This document shows, one piece after another, positions 31,488-39,168 of a DNA stretch of 39,168 bases. Position numbers and translations under genes: made by a program. Every line of letters starts with the position of its first letter. Position 1 is the first letter of the stretch. Source of the DNA: Gandjariella thermophila (GTDB lineage: Bacteria > Actinomycetota > Actinomycetes > Mycobacteriales > Pseudonocardiaceae); assembly GCF_005405885.1 (NCBI RefSeq), contig NZ_BJFL01000040.1:1-39168 (forward strand). Reading direction: 5' to 3'. The notes beneath the pieces were generated by a model, which searched no databases, was not told the origin of the DNA, and was given only the letters and a program-made list of their open reading frames with translations.

Positions 31488-33109
31488 GGCCGGCGCACCA
31501 CGAACGGTCCGATGGCCAGGATGTCCACAGGGGACGATCCGAAGCACTCCAGGGCGTCCCTTGGGTCGTCCACCATCGGCCGGCCCGCCGTGTTCAGGCT
31601 GGTGTTCACCACGGTCGGCAGCCCGGTGCGTGCCTCGAACGCGTCCAGCATGCTGGCCAGCAGCGGCTCGGCGTCCGGGTCGACGGTCTGGATCCGCGCG
31701 GTACCGTCCACATGGGTCACCGCGGGAATGCGGTCCCGCCACGCCTCCGCCACGTCGTGCACGAAAAGCATGTACGGGCTGGGAATCGGGCCGCGGCCGA
31801 ACAGTTCGGCGGCCCGGTCCAGCCGCACCATCGGCGCGATCGGGCGGAAGGTCTCCCGGCCCTTCACCGCGTTCAGCCGGTCCAGGTTCTCCGGCTTGCC
31901 GGGATGGGCCAGCAGCGAGCGGTGGCCGAGCGCGCGGGGGCCGAACTCGGCGCGGCCCTGGAACCAGGCCACGATCGCGTCGCCGGCCAGCGCGTCGGCG
32001 ACCGTGGTGGCCACGTCACGGGGCCGCTCGTAGCGCAGCTTGGCCCGCCGCAGCCAGGCTTCCAACTCGTCGTCCGTCCACTCACGACCCAGGTCGGCGC
32101 CGGCCATCGGGGCGGCCGGCTCGCCGGCGTCGGCGGCCAGTTGCAGGGCGCAGCCGAGCGCGGTGCCGGCGTCGCCGGAGGCGGGCTGTACCCAGACGCG
32201 GTCGAACGGTCCCTCGGCGTGCAGCCGGGTGTTGGCCACGCAGTTCAGCGCGATGCCGCCGGCCAGGGCGAGGTTGCGCTGCCCGGTGCGCTCGTGCAGC
32301 CAGCCGGCCAGTTCCAGCAGCACGTCCTCCAGCCGGCGCTGCACGCTCGCCGCGAGGTCGGCGTGCTCCGGCAGCATGCCGCCGTCGGCGGCGCGGGCCG
32401 GGGCGAACCGCGACCAGTCGATCTTCTCGGTGCGGAATCCGCCGTCACCCGTGGTGTAGAGGAGGTCCTCGAACTCCGGCAGGAAGCGTGGCGTGCCGTA
32501 GGAGGCGAGCGCCATCACCTTGTACTCGTCGCTGGAGCGGGCGAATCCGAGGTGCGCGGTCAGCTCCTCATAGGTGAGTCCAAGCGAGTGCGGCAGCCGC
32601 TGGCTGGCCAGCTCCTCCAGCTTGCCGTCCCGGTACTCGCCGGCCAGGTACGAGGTGCTCTCCCCGCGGCCGTCGGCGATCAGCACGGCGGTGTCCCCGA
32701 ACGGGGCCGCCAGCGCGGCGGAGGCGGCGTGCGCCACGTGGTGCCGGACGAACCGTACGATGCCCGGTTCCAGGCCGGGCAGCGCCGTCTTCAGAAACGA
32801 CGGGGCGCGCCGCACATAGGTGGTGCGCAGTTCCTCCCACCCCGGGTCGATGCCGGGCAGGTCGTGGTCCACCAGGGACGGGTCGTAGGAGTAGCCGACC
32901 GCGTCGAGTTCCTCCGGCGCGATGCCGGCGGTGCGCAGGCACCAGGCCATCGCCTGCTCGGGGAGTTCCCAGGCGGAGAAGGGCACCGGCCGCTTGCCGT
33001 GCTTGCGCCGGTTGAACCGTTCCTCCTCAGCGGCGGCCACGATCTCGCCGTCCACCACCAGCGCGGCGGCGGGATCGTGGAAGACGGCGTTGACACCGAG
33101 TACGCGCAC
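31484..33109 (-). CDS. Carbamoyltransferase of the NodU/CmcH family
   Basis: A 541-residue enzyme that transfers a carbamoyl group from carbamoyl phosphate to a hydroxyl, typically on a sugar or antibiotic. The N-terminal Kae1-like domain begins RVLGVNAVFHDPAAALVVDG and contains the metal-binding RHHVAHAASAALAAPF. LALAGGIALNCVANTRL and QPASGDAGTALGCAL mark the ATPase-like fold. The C-terminal YrdC-like domain has WFQGRAEFGPRALGHRSLLA and PTVVNTSLNTAGRPMVDDP. Length is normal. GTG 33109 has GGAGGTGG 3-8 bases upstream. It presumably decorates the glycan built by this locus, as nodU does for Nod factor. Confidence 0.93.
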   Translation of the reverse strand: MRVLGVNAVFHDPAAALVVDGEIVAAAEEERFNRRKHGKRPVPFSAWELPEQAMAWCLRTAGIAPEELDAVGYSYDPSLVDHDLPGIDPGWEELRTTYVRRAPSFLKTALPGLEPGIVRFVRHHVAHAASAALAAPFGDTAVLIADGRGESTSYLAGEYRDGKLEELASQRLPHSLGLTYEELTAHLGFARSSDEYKVMALASYGTPRFLPEFEDLLYTTGDGGFRTEKIDWSRFAPARAADGGMLPEHADLAASVQRRLEDVLLELAGWLHERTGQRNLALAGGIALNCVANTRLHAEGPFDRVWVQPASGDAGTALGCALQLAADAGEPAAPMAGADLGREWTDDELEAWLRRAKLRYERPRDVATTVADALAGDAIVAWFQGRAEFGPRALGHRSLLAHPGKPENLDRLNAVKGRETFRPIAPMVRLDRAAELFGRGPIPSPYMLFVHDVAEAWRDRIPAVTHVDGTARIQTVDPDAEPLLASMLDAFEARTGLPTVVNTSLNTAGRPMVDDPRDALECFGSSPVDILAIGPFVVRRP

Positions 33110-33334
33110 CTGCCACCTCCGGACCTCTGGCTCTTCTCCGGTCGCTCCCTCGCCGGTCGCCGAGAGTCGTGGAGCCGCGTCTGGGGTGCCCGACCGCGTG
33201 CTCCGCGTCCGCGCTCTCGCTCCGCGCTCCGCCTCGCGGTCCTCGCGTGGGTTTCGCGCGGTGTTCGCTCCATAGCGCTACCCGGCGTGTCGGTAGCTAA
33301 ACGGCAGACGGGGAAAACCCCAGGACGTCGCTAC
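33110..33334. other. 225-bp gap with hairpin, likely promoter region
   Basis: No gene assigned. A 6-bp stem (GCTACC at 33277-33282 with GGTAGC at 33292-33297) and the palindrome GGGGAAAACCCC (33310-33321) lie between the UDP-xylose-synthase-like gene and the carbamoyltransferase gene. Either could belong to a terminator or an operator. The section 33180-33250 is a CT/CG-rich low-complexity tract. Confidence 0.35.
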
Positions 33335-34327
<993 letters not shown>

Positions 34328-34397
34328 GGCCGATGACTACCCAGCCGGCCGATGCGCAAACGGTTAGGTGAGTGGTCGCGGCGGGTACGCGGCTGAC

Positions 34398-35342
34398 ATG
34401 CGGGTACTGGTCACGAGTTGGGCGAGTTTCCTGCACGGCGAGGCGACCGCGGGTGACGTGCTCGGCGTGCGCCGGGTGCGGGAGGCGCTTGCCGCGCAGG
34501 GGATTCCCAGCGACGCAGCGTGGAGTCCGGGTTTCGTGCCCGGCGGGCTGCGGCTGGAGGACGCCGACCCGGCGCGGTACACGCACCTGGTGTTCGTCTG
34601 CGGGCCGGCGCACGGCTGGCAGGTGCGCGAGCTGCACGAGCGGTTCGCCGCGTGCCACCGGATCGCGGTCGGGGTGAGCGTGCTCGACCCGGCCGATCCC
34701 GCGGTCGCCGGTTTCCACCGGGTGCTGCCCCGTGACGACGCCAGGGTGGCCCGCCCGGACCTGTCACTGGGCACCCGGACCGACGCGGTGCCGGTGGTCG
34801 GTGTGGTGCTCGCCCCCGGCCAGGGGGAGTACGGCGAGCGCGGCCGGCACGAGCGGGTGCACGCCGCGGTCACGCGGTGGCTGGCCACCCTGGACTGCGC
34901 GCGGCTGCCGCTGGACACCCGGCTGGACGCCACGCAGTGGTGGTCGTGCGCCACCGCCGACCAGTTCACCTCCGTGGTGTCCCGGCTGGACGCCGTGGTC
35001 ACCACCCGGCTGCACGGACTGGTGCTGGCGTTGCGCGCCGGCCGGCCCGCCCTGGCGGTGGACCCGATCGCCGGCGGCGGCAAGGTGACCGCCCAGGCGC
35101 GGGCGCTGGGATGGCCGGCGCTGGTCGCCGCCGACGAGGTGGAACGTCCCGGGCAGTTGGACCGCCGGTGGCGCTGGTGCCTGTCCCGGCACGGCCGGGC
35201 GTGGGCGGAGCGCATCGCCACCCGGTCGCCGAGCGCGCCGGCCGCCTCGCACACCGAGGACGAGCGGATCGTCGCCTACCCCGACGACACGCTGGTCGCC
35301 GAACTGGTGCGGGACCTGGTCGCCGCGAGGCAGCCGGCATGA
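34398..35342 (+). CDS. Polysaccharide pyruvyltransferase family protein
   Basis: A 314-residue protein beginning MRVLVTSWASFLHGEATAGD. Its best-conserved block, SVVSRLDAVVTTRLHGLVLA with LRAGRPALAVDPIAGGGKV, is the C-terminal signature of polysaccharide pyruvyltransferases, which add a pyruvyl ketal from phosphoenolpyruvate to a sugar. The N-terminal half is divergent, so the true reaction could differ. ATG 34398 is chosen because the preceding in-frame codons lie in the divergent promoter region. The stop overlaps the next start by ATGA, placing it first in a three-gene rightward operon. Confidence 0.8.
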   Translation: MRVLVTSWASFLHGEATAGDVLGVRRVREALAAQGIPSDAAWSPGFVPGGLRLEDADPARYTHLVFVCGPAHGWQVRELHERFAACHRIAVGVSVLDPADPAVAGFHRVLPRDDARVARPDLSLGTRTDAVPVVGVVLAPGQGEYGERGRHERVHAAVTRWLATLDCARLPLDTRLDATQWWSCATADQFTSVVSRLDAVVTTRLHGLVLALRAGRPALAVDPIAGGGKVTAQARALGWPALVAADEVERPGQLDRRWRWCLSRHGRAWAERIATRSPSAPAASHTEDERIVAYPDDTLVAELVRDLVAARQPA

Positions 35343-36238
35343 CGCGGGCGCGGACCACGGTGGTGATCGCCACCCGCGACCGGGCCGGCGAGCTGTGCCG
35401 CACCGTCGACGAGTTGCTCACACTGCGGCCGCGGCCGCCCGTCGTGGTGGTGGACAACGCCTCGTCCGACGACACACCCGTCCGTATGCGGAACGTCACG
35501 CGCCGCTGGCCGAACGTGCGGCTGATCCGGCTGTCGCGCAACGAGGGGGTGGCCGCCCGCAACGTCGGCGTGCGGCACGCGGAAACGCCGTACGTGGCGT
35601 TCAGCGACGACGACTCGTGGTGGGCGCCGGGCGCGCTGCCGCTGGCCGAACGGCTGCTCGACGCGCACCCCCGGGTCGGCCTGCTCGCCGCGCGCACCCT
35701 CGTCGGCCCGGAGCAGCGGGAGGACCCGGTGTGCGCGCTGATGGCGGACAGCCCGCTCGGCCGGGTCGACGGTGAGCCGGGCCCGGCGGTGCTCGGTTTC
35801 CTCGCCTGCTCGGCGGTGCTGCGCCGGCAGGCCTTCCTGGAGGCCGGCGGGTTCAGCCCGCTGCTGCACTTCGGCGCCGAGGAGACGCTGCTCGCCTACG
35901 ACCTGGCCGCGCGTGGCTGGGCGCTGTGCTATGTGGACGCGCTGGTTGCGCACCACCACCCGTCCCGGCGCCGGATCGACCCGGCCACCCGCCGGGCCCT
36001 GGAACTGCGGAACAACGCGCTGATCACCTGGATGCGGCGGCCGGTGGCGGACGGCGTGGCCGCGGCGGTGCGGCTGGTCCGGGACGCGGTGCGCGACGGG
36101 TGGCGCGACCCGGCCGCGCGCCGGGCGGCCACCGGCGCGTTCCGCCGGCTGCCGCACGCCCTGGCACGGCGCCGCCCGCTGCCCGCAGAGGTGCGGCGGC
36201 GGGCCGGCGTGCTGGCCGCGGCCCGCGGAGGGGAATGA
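35339..36238 (+). CDS. GT2 glycosyltransferase (first of tandem pair)
   Basis: A 299-residue GT-A glycosyltransferase of family 2. The nucleotide-binding start is RTTVVIATRDRAGELCRTVD with VVVVDNASSDDTP; AARNVGVRHAETPYVAFSDDDSWW contains the metal-binding DDD. GGFSPLLHFGAEETLLAYDL resembles the ED-type catalytic region. There is no transmembrane segment, so it acts in the cytoplasm. ATGA overlaps occur at both ends (35339-35342 and 36235-36238). It is a close paralogue of the next gene, with the same 299-residue length. Confidence 0.92.
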   Translation: MTRARTTVVIATRDRAGELCRTVDELLTLRPRPPVVVVDNASSDDTPVRMRNVTRRWPNVRLIRLSRNEGVAARNVGVRHAETPYVAFSDDDSWWAPGALPLAERLLDAHPRVGLLAARTLVGPEQREDPVCALMADSPLGRVDGEPGPAVLGFLACSAVLRRQAFLEAGGFSPLLHFGAEETLLAYDLAARGWALCYVDALVAHHHPSRRRIDPATRRALELRNNALITWMRRPVADGVAAAVRLVRDAVRDGWRDPAARRAATGAFRRLPHALARRRPLPAEVRRRAGVLAAARGGE

Positions 36239-37134
36239 GCATGCGGCCCCGGACCACCGTCGTGGTGATCACCCACAACCGGCGCGACGAGCTGCTGCGC
36301 ACGTTGCGGCACATGACCGCGCTGCCGGACGGGATGCCCGTGGTCGTGGTGGACAACGCCTCCACCGACGGCACCGCCGACGCCGTGGCGCGGCAACATC
36401 CGGACGTCGAGCTGATCCGCGCCGAGCAGAACCTGGGCGCCGTGGCCCGCAACGTCGCCGTGGACCTGATCGGCACACCGTACGTGGCATTCTGCGACGA
36501 CGACACGCGCTGGCAGCCGGGCGCGCTGACCCGCGCGGCCGACCTGCTCGACGCCCACCCCGGGCTGGGCGCGGTCACCGGACGCTGCCTGGTCGAACCG
36601 GACCTCGCCGAGGACCCGATCATCCCGGAGCTGCGCGAGTCACCGGTGCCCGGCCCGGACTGGTTGCCCGGTCCGGCGCTGCTCGGCGTGCTGGCCGCGC
36701 TGTCCACCTTCCGGGTCAGCGCGTTCCGCGAGGTCGGCGGGTTCTGCCCGCGGCTGTGGCTGGGCGGCGAGGAGGAGTTGCTCGCCCTGGACCTGGCCGC
36801 GCGCGGCTGGTGGATGTGCTGGGCGGAGGACGTGGTGATCCACCATGCCCCCTCGAGCAGCCGTGACTCCCGCCGCCGCCGGCAGCTCGGCATCCGTAAC
36901 ACGCTGTGGACCCTGTGGCTGCGCCGCCCGTGGCGCAGCGCGTGGCGGCGTACCCGCGCGGTGCTGGACTCCGCGCCCCGGGACGCGGCCACCGCCGCCG
37001 CGGTGGCCGAGGCGCTGGCCGGGTTGCCCTGGGTGCTGCGCCACCGGCGGGTGGTGCCGCCGCGCGTGGAGGCCGGGCTGGTGCTCCTGGAGGACGCGCA
37101 ACGCCGATCGACGGCGCGCCGGTACGTCGGGTGA
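36235..37134 (+). CDS. GT2 glycosyltransferase (second of tandem pair)
   Basis: A 299-residue paralogue of the preceding gene: TTVVVITHNRRDELLRTLRH, VVVVDNASTDGTADAV, ARNVAVDLIGTPYVAFCDDD with the metal-binding Asp triplet, and GGEEELLALDLAARGWWMCW. Donor and acceptor are unknown; having two such enzymes suggests two successive linkages made with related donors. ATG 36235 overlaps the previous stop by ATGA and is preceded by GGAGGGGA. It ends the rightward operon, facing the radical SAM remnant. Confidence 0.92.
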   Translation: MSMRPRTTVVVITHNRRDELLRTLRHMTALPDGMPVVVVDNASTDGTADAVARQHPDVELIRAEQNLGAVARNVAVDLIGTPYVAFCDDDTRWQPGALTRAADLLDAHPGLGAVTGRCLVEPDLAEDPIIPELRESPVPGPDWLPGPALLGVLAALSTFRVSAFREVGGFCPRLWLGGEEELLALDLAARGWWMCWAEDVVIHHAPSSSRDSRRRRQLGIRNTLWTLWLRRPWRSAWRRTRAVLDSAPRDAATAAAVAEALAGLPWVLRHRRVVPPRVEAGLVLLEDAQRRSTARRYVG

Positions 37135-37152
37135 ATGCGGGTTGGCTGATCA

Positions 37153-37236
37153 TCAGCCGTGGCGGACGGACTGCCGCTGCGGCCACCGCTTGTCCGGTTC
37201 ACCGGGCTCGGTCGGCAGGCCCGCGTGACCGGCCAT
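37153..37236 (-). CDS. Candidate small ORF, 27 aa
   Basis: The ATG at 37236 has AAGGAAG 6-7 bases upstream. The peptide reads MAGHAGLPTEPGEPDKRWPQ and ends RQSVRHG. It lies downstream of the decayed radical SAM gene on the same strand. It could be a small precursor-like peptide, part of the lost C-terminal region of the radical SAM gene, or chance. There is no homology evidence. Confidence 0.2.
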   Translation of the reverse strand: MAGHAGLPTEPGEPDKRWPQRQSVRHG

Positions 37237-37268
37237 CGTGACTTCCTTGCGGACGTATCCGAACGAGG

Positions 37269-37840
37269 TCAGGCCCTCGTCCAGGGTGCGGCTACGGCCG
37301 GGCGTTGTGGCATGCCGCGATGGCGTGGGGGGAGGCACACGGCGCGCGGTACCAGCTCCTCCAGACGGCCACGGGCTCGACGTCGGAGTGGCTGTGCCTG
37401 GTTCAGTTCGAGCGGCAAGCCCGCCTCGGTGCCGGCCTGCAAGCCCTTGAGGAACCGCACGAACGCCCCGCGTCGCTTGGTCGTCGTGTCGTAGGACTCC
37501 TCGGTAGCCCCGTAGACGGGCAGGGTGATCCGGTAGGACCGGCGCGTGGTCAGCAGCTCCAGTACCCGGGGGTCGGACAACCGGGAGCCGTTGGAGCTGA
37601 TCTGAATCATCATGCCGAGGTCCCACGCCAGGGCGTAGCTGTTCCGGAACCCGTTGTCGATCAGCGGTTCGCCGCCGGTCATCTGGAGCCAGAGCACGCC
37701 GGCCTCCCGCATGAGGTGGAGCAACTCTTGACGCTGCGTCCACCCGAGACCCGCGAACCGCTTCTCGCCGAGGTAGCAGAACGGAACGGGCAGTCATAGT
37801 TGCACCCGAGGTTCAGTTCCCAGGACGCCCACCAAATTAG
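37269..37840 (-). pseudogene. Radical SAM protein, 5' cut, frameshifted and 3' decayed
   Basis: From 37840 one frame reads IWWASWELNLGCNYDCPF, giving the first two Cys of the CxxxCxxC iron-sulfur motif. A 5-bp tandem duplication (GAACG twice, 37779-37788) then shifts the frame just before the third Cys. The next frame resumes with CYLGEKRFAGLGWTQRQELL and continues MTGGEPLID, ISSNGSRLSDPRVLEL, YGATEESYDTTTKRRGAFVR to GLPLELN. Beyond that the sequence is unlike the family, and the C-terminal half with its expected extra Cys clusters is missing. No start codon lies in frame after the TGA at 37841-37843. Homologues resemble peptide-modifying radical SAM enzymes, but this copy cannot be functional. 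Confidence 0.8.
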
Positions 37841-38750
37841 TCATTGCACGAACACCTTCCTTCGAGGCCCCGGCTGGCGGGTTTCCGCTGGTCAGGGCCT
37901 TTTTTGTGTCACCTGCTGCCTCGGCTGTGTCGTCGTCGGTGTGGGGTTGGGGGATGCGGAAGACGGGGACGAGGGTGCTGGGGCTGGTGATCTTGATTCC
38001 GGCGATCAGCGTCTCGATCAACGCTTTGCGGGTCTGGTCGGTGCCGGAGTCGATGATGTGGGTGATGTGCTCGGCGACTTCGGCGAGGGTGGCGGTGTCG
38101 GGCACGGCTGGTTCGGTGTCGAGTGCGGTGGCCAGTTCGTCGCGGCGGGCGGCGAGTTGCTTGCTGGTGGCGCGTAGCTCGGCGAGGCGTTGGCCGACCA
38201 GCTCATCGTCCAGCGTGCCTTTCTCGAACGCGGTGAGGTAGCGGTCGATCTTGCCGTTGGTCTCGGCGATCTTGGCTTCGACGCTGGCCAACTCGGCTTG
38301 CTGGGTGTGCTGCCCGGCGTGGTGTTGCCGCTGCGCTTCGGCTACGGCGTCGGCGATGAGCGTGTGGTGGTCGCGGTAGAACCGGGAGAGCGCATCCAGC
38401 ACGGCCGCCTCGACGGCGTCGGCGTTGAGCCGGTGGCCGTCGCATTTGGTGGTGTCGTAGCGGGAGCGGGTGAAGCAGGTGTCGTAGCGGTAGACCTTGT
38501 TCTTGTCGGTCGCGCGGGTGCCGATCATGGCCTTGCCGCAGGTGGGGCAGCGCATGAGCCCGGTGAGCTGGTAGTCGGAGCCGTTTGCGCGGCGGTGGGC
38601 GTGGTCCTCGCCGCGCTCGGCGAGTAGCCGTTGGGCTTCTTCGAAGGTCTCGGTGTCCACGAGGGGGGTGTGGCAGTCGTTCACGGTGATCTCCCGGAAC
38701 GTCAGTTCGCCGACATAGACACGGTTCGACAGGACTCGCAGGACTTGGAG
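37794..38750 (-). pseudogene. Large serine recombinase, C-terminal part, truncated by IS
   Basis: From the IS boundary the frame reads LQVLRVLSNRVYVGELTFRE, the end of a recombinase domain. A zinc ribbon follows (LMRCPTCGKAMIGTR with a later CFTRSRYDTTKCDGH), then a long coiled coil (ELASVEAKIAETNGKIDRYL). These are the C-terminal modules of large serine integrases of phages and integrative elements. The catalytic serine domain is absent; it would lie beyond the IS, to the right of this window. The extreme C-terminus (MTNLVGVLGTEPRVQL) is encoded by the same DNA as the radical SAM gene in another frame, suggesting that the end of the integrase runs into host sequence at the insertion point. 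GTG 38684 is the first in-frame start left. Confidence 0.82.
37866..37905 (+). terminator. Terminator-like GGCCC...GGGCC-T6
   Basis: GGCCC (37866-37870) pairs with GGGCC (37895-37899), with GC-rich sequence between, followed by six T (37900-37905) on the plus strand. It lies inside the antisense strand of the recombinase reading frame. It might end transcripts entering the mobile element from the left, or be chance. Confidence 0.3.
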
Positions 38751-39168
38751 CGTGTCTCATTTGGCGAGTTTCTTGTAGCAGGTGATGGCTGCGCCGAGGG
38801 TGAGGAAGGCGAGGAAGTGGGTGGCTTTGCGTTCGTAGCGGACGGTGAGGCGGCGGTACCCGGTCAGCCAGGCGATGGTCCTCTCGATCACCCACCGGTG
38901 TCTGCCGAGCTTGGTCGAGGATTCGATGCCTTTGCGGGCCAGGCGCGGGATGATCCCGCGTTGGCGCGGCCAGGAGCGCGGGGCGGGGATGTCGTAGGCC
39001 TTGTCGCCGTGGAGCTTGGCCGGCTTGCGGCGCCGTGGACCGCGGCGGGAGCGGATGGCGGGGATGGCGTTGACCAGGGGTTTGAGTGCTTCGCTGTCGT
39101 GGGTGTTGGCCGCCGAGACCGCCACGGTGAGCGGCAGGCCCGCGCGGTCGGAGAGGGTGTGAATCTTC
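38748..39168 (-). mobile_element. IS5-like insertion sequence with DDE transposase (partial)
   Basis: The transposase ends at 38757 and runs off the right edge. Visible protein includes KIHTLSDRAGLPLTVAVSAA, the second catalytic Asp in LHGDKAYD, and RHRWVIERTIAWLTGYRRLT with the catalytic Glu in the Y(2)R(3)E-like signature. This fits IS5-family actinobacterial elements. The end of the IS is probably near 38748-38760 (GAGCGTGTCTCATTT), where the recombinase frame breaks. The first catalytic Asp and the other terminal repeat lie outside the window. Confidence 0.85.

Noticed and set aside
32791-33273. 160-residue minus-strand frame with an Arg/Glu-rich start upstream of the carbamoyltransferase
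   Set aside because: Its first part is a low-complexity CG/CT tract and the rest is out of frame with the enzyme; a leader peptide cannot be excluded but is not supported.

Overview
The window is very GC-rich, uses GTG starts freely, chains genes by ATGA start/stop overlaps and carries an XRE-DUF5753/DUF397 regulator pair. This points to a high-GC actinomycete, probably in or near the Pseudonocardiales or Streptomycetales; the genus cannot be fixed from sequence alone. No rRNA, tRNA or CRISPR array was seen.

Layout. (1) 1-600: the tail of a transposase, then a small membrane-protein gene that looks 5'-truncated by it. (2) 600-2800: a leftward micro-operon of four overlapping small genes, divergent from a WhiJ/AbaA-like XRE-DUF5753 regulator with its DUF397 partner; a hairpin and a second, broken DUF397 follow. 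(3) 2800-9800: a decayed defence island. A DUF6416 gene is spliced into a GmrSD-type (DUF262/DUF1524) gene, and a type I restriction-modification operon has its hsdM 3' end joined to a headless hsdR with no hsdS between them. An intact YgjP-like metallopeptidase follows. (4) 9800-16000: a small Cys-rich protein, a helix-hairpin-helix membrane protein, a DUF3761 lipoprotein, L-lactate permease, KDPG aldolase, a broken 2-keto-3-deoxygluconate kinase, a small zinc-ribbon protein and a broken SorC-type regulator. (5) 16000-20650: an IspD-like cytidylyltransferase, a GH51 arabinofuranosidase, a MerR-PP2C fusion, a hotdog thioesterase, and head-to-head stubs of a TetR regulator and a P450.

(6) 20650-37130 is a large glycan locus. 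Leftward genes encode two glycosyltransferases, UDP-glucose dehydrogenase, a GT9 heptosyltransferase, an SDR, HldE, a GT9-GmhA reading frame, a GT2-GmhB reading frame, a NodU/CmcH-type carbamoyltransferase and a UDP-xylose-synthase-like enzyme. A rightward trio follows: a pyruvyltransferase-family protein and two GT2 paralogues. Together these supply ADP-D-glycero-D-manno-heptose (GmhA, HldE, GmhB; no HldD seen), UDP-glucuronate and probably UDP-xylose, with transferases to assemble them into a carbamoylated and possibly pyruvylated surface glycan or glycosylated metabolite. Two arrays of one 39-bp repeat family, in opposite orientations, sit exactly at the two ends of the GT2 gene. They supply Shine-Dalgarno-like sequence and read through in frame into GmhB.

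(7) 37130-39168: a radical SAM gene cut at its 5' end by a large serine recombinase, which is itself cut by an IS5-like insertion sequence running off the window.

A recurring theme is broken genes: single-base homopolymer indels and sharp internal deletions affect at least seven genes. Either this is a decaying accessory region or part of it is assembly error; both should be considered.
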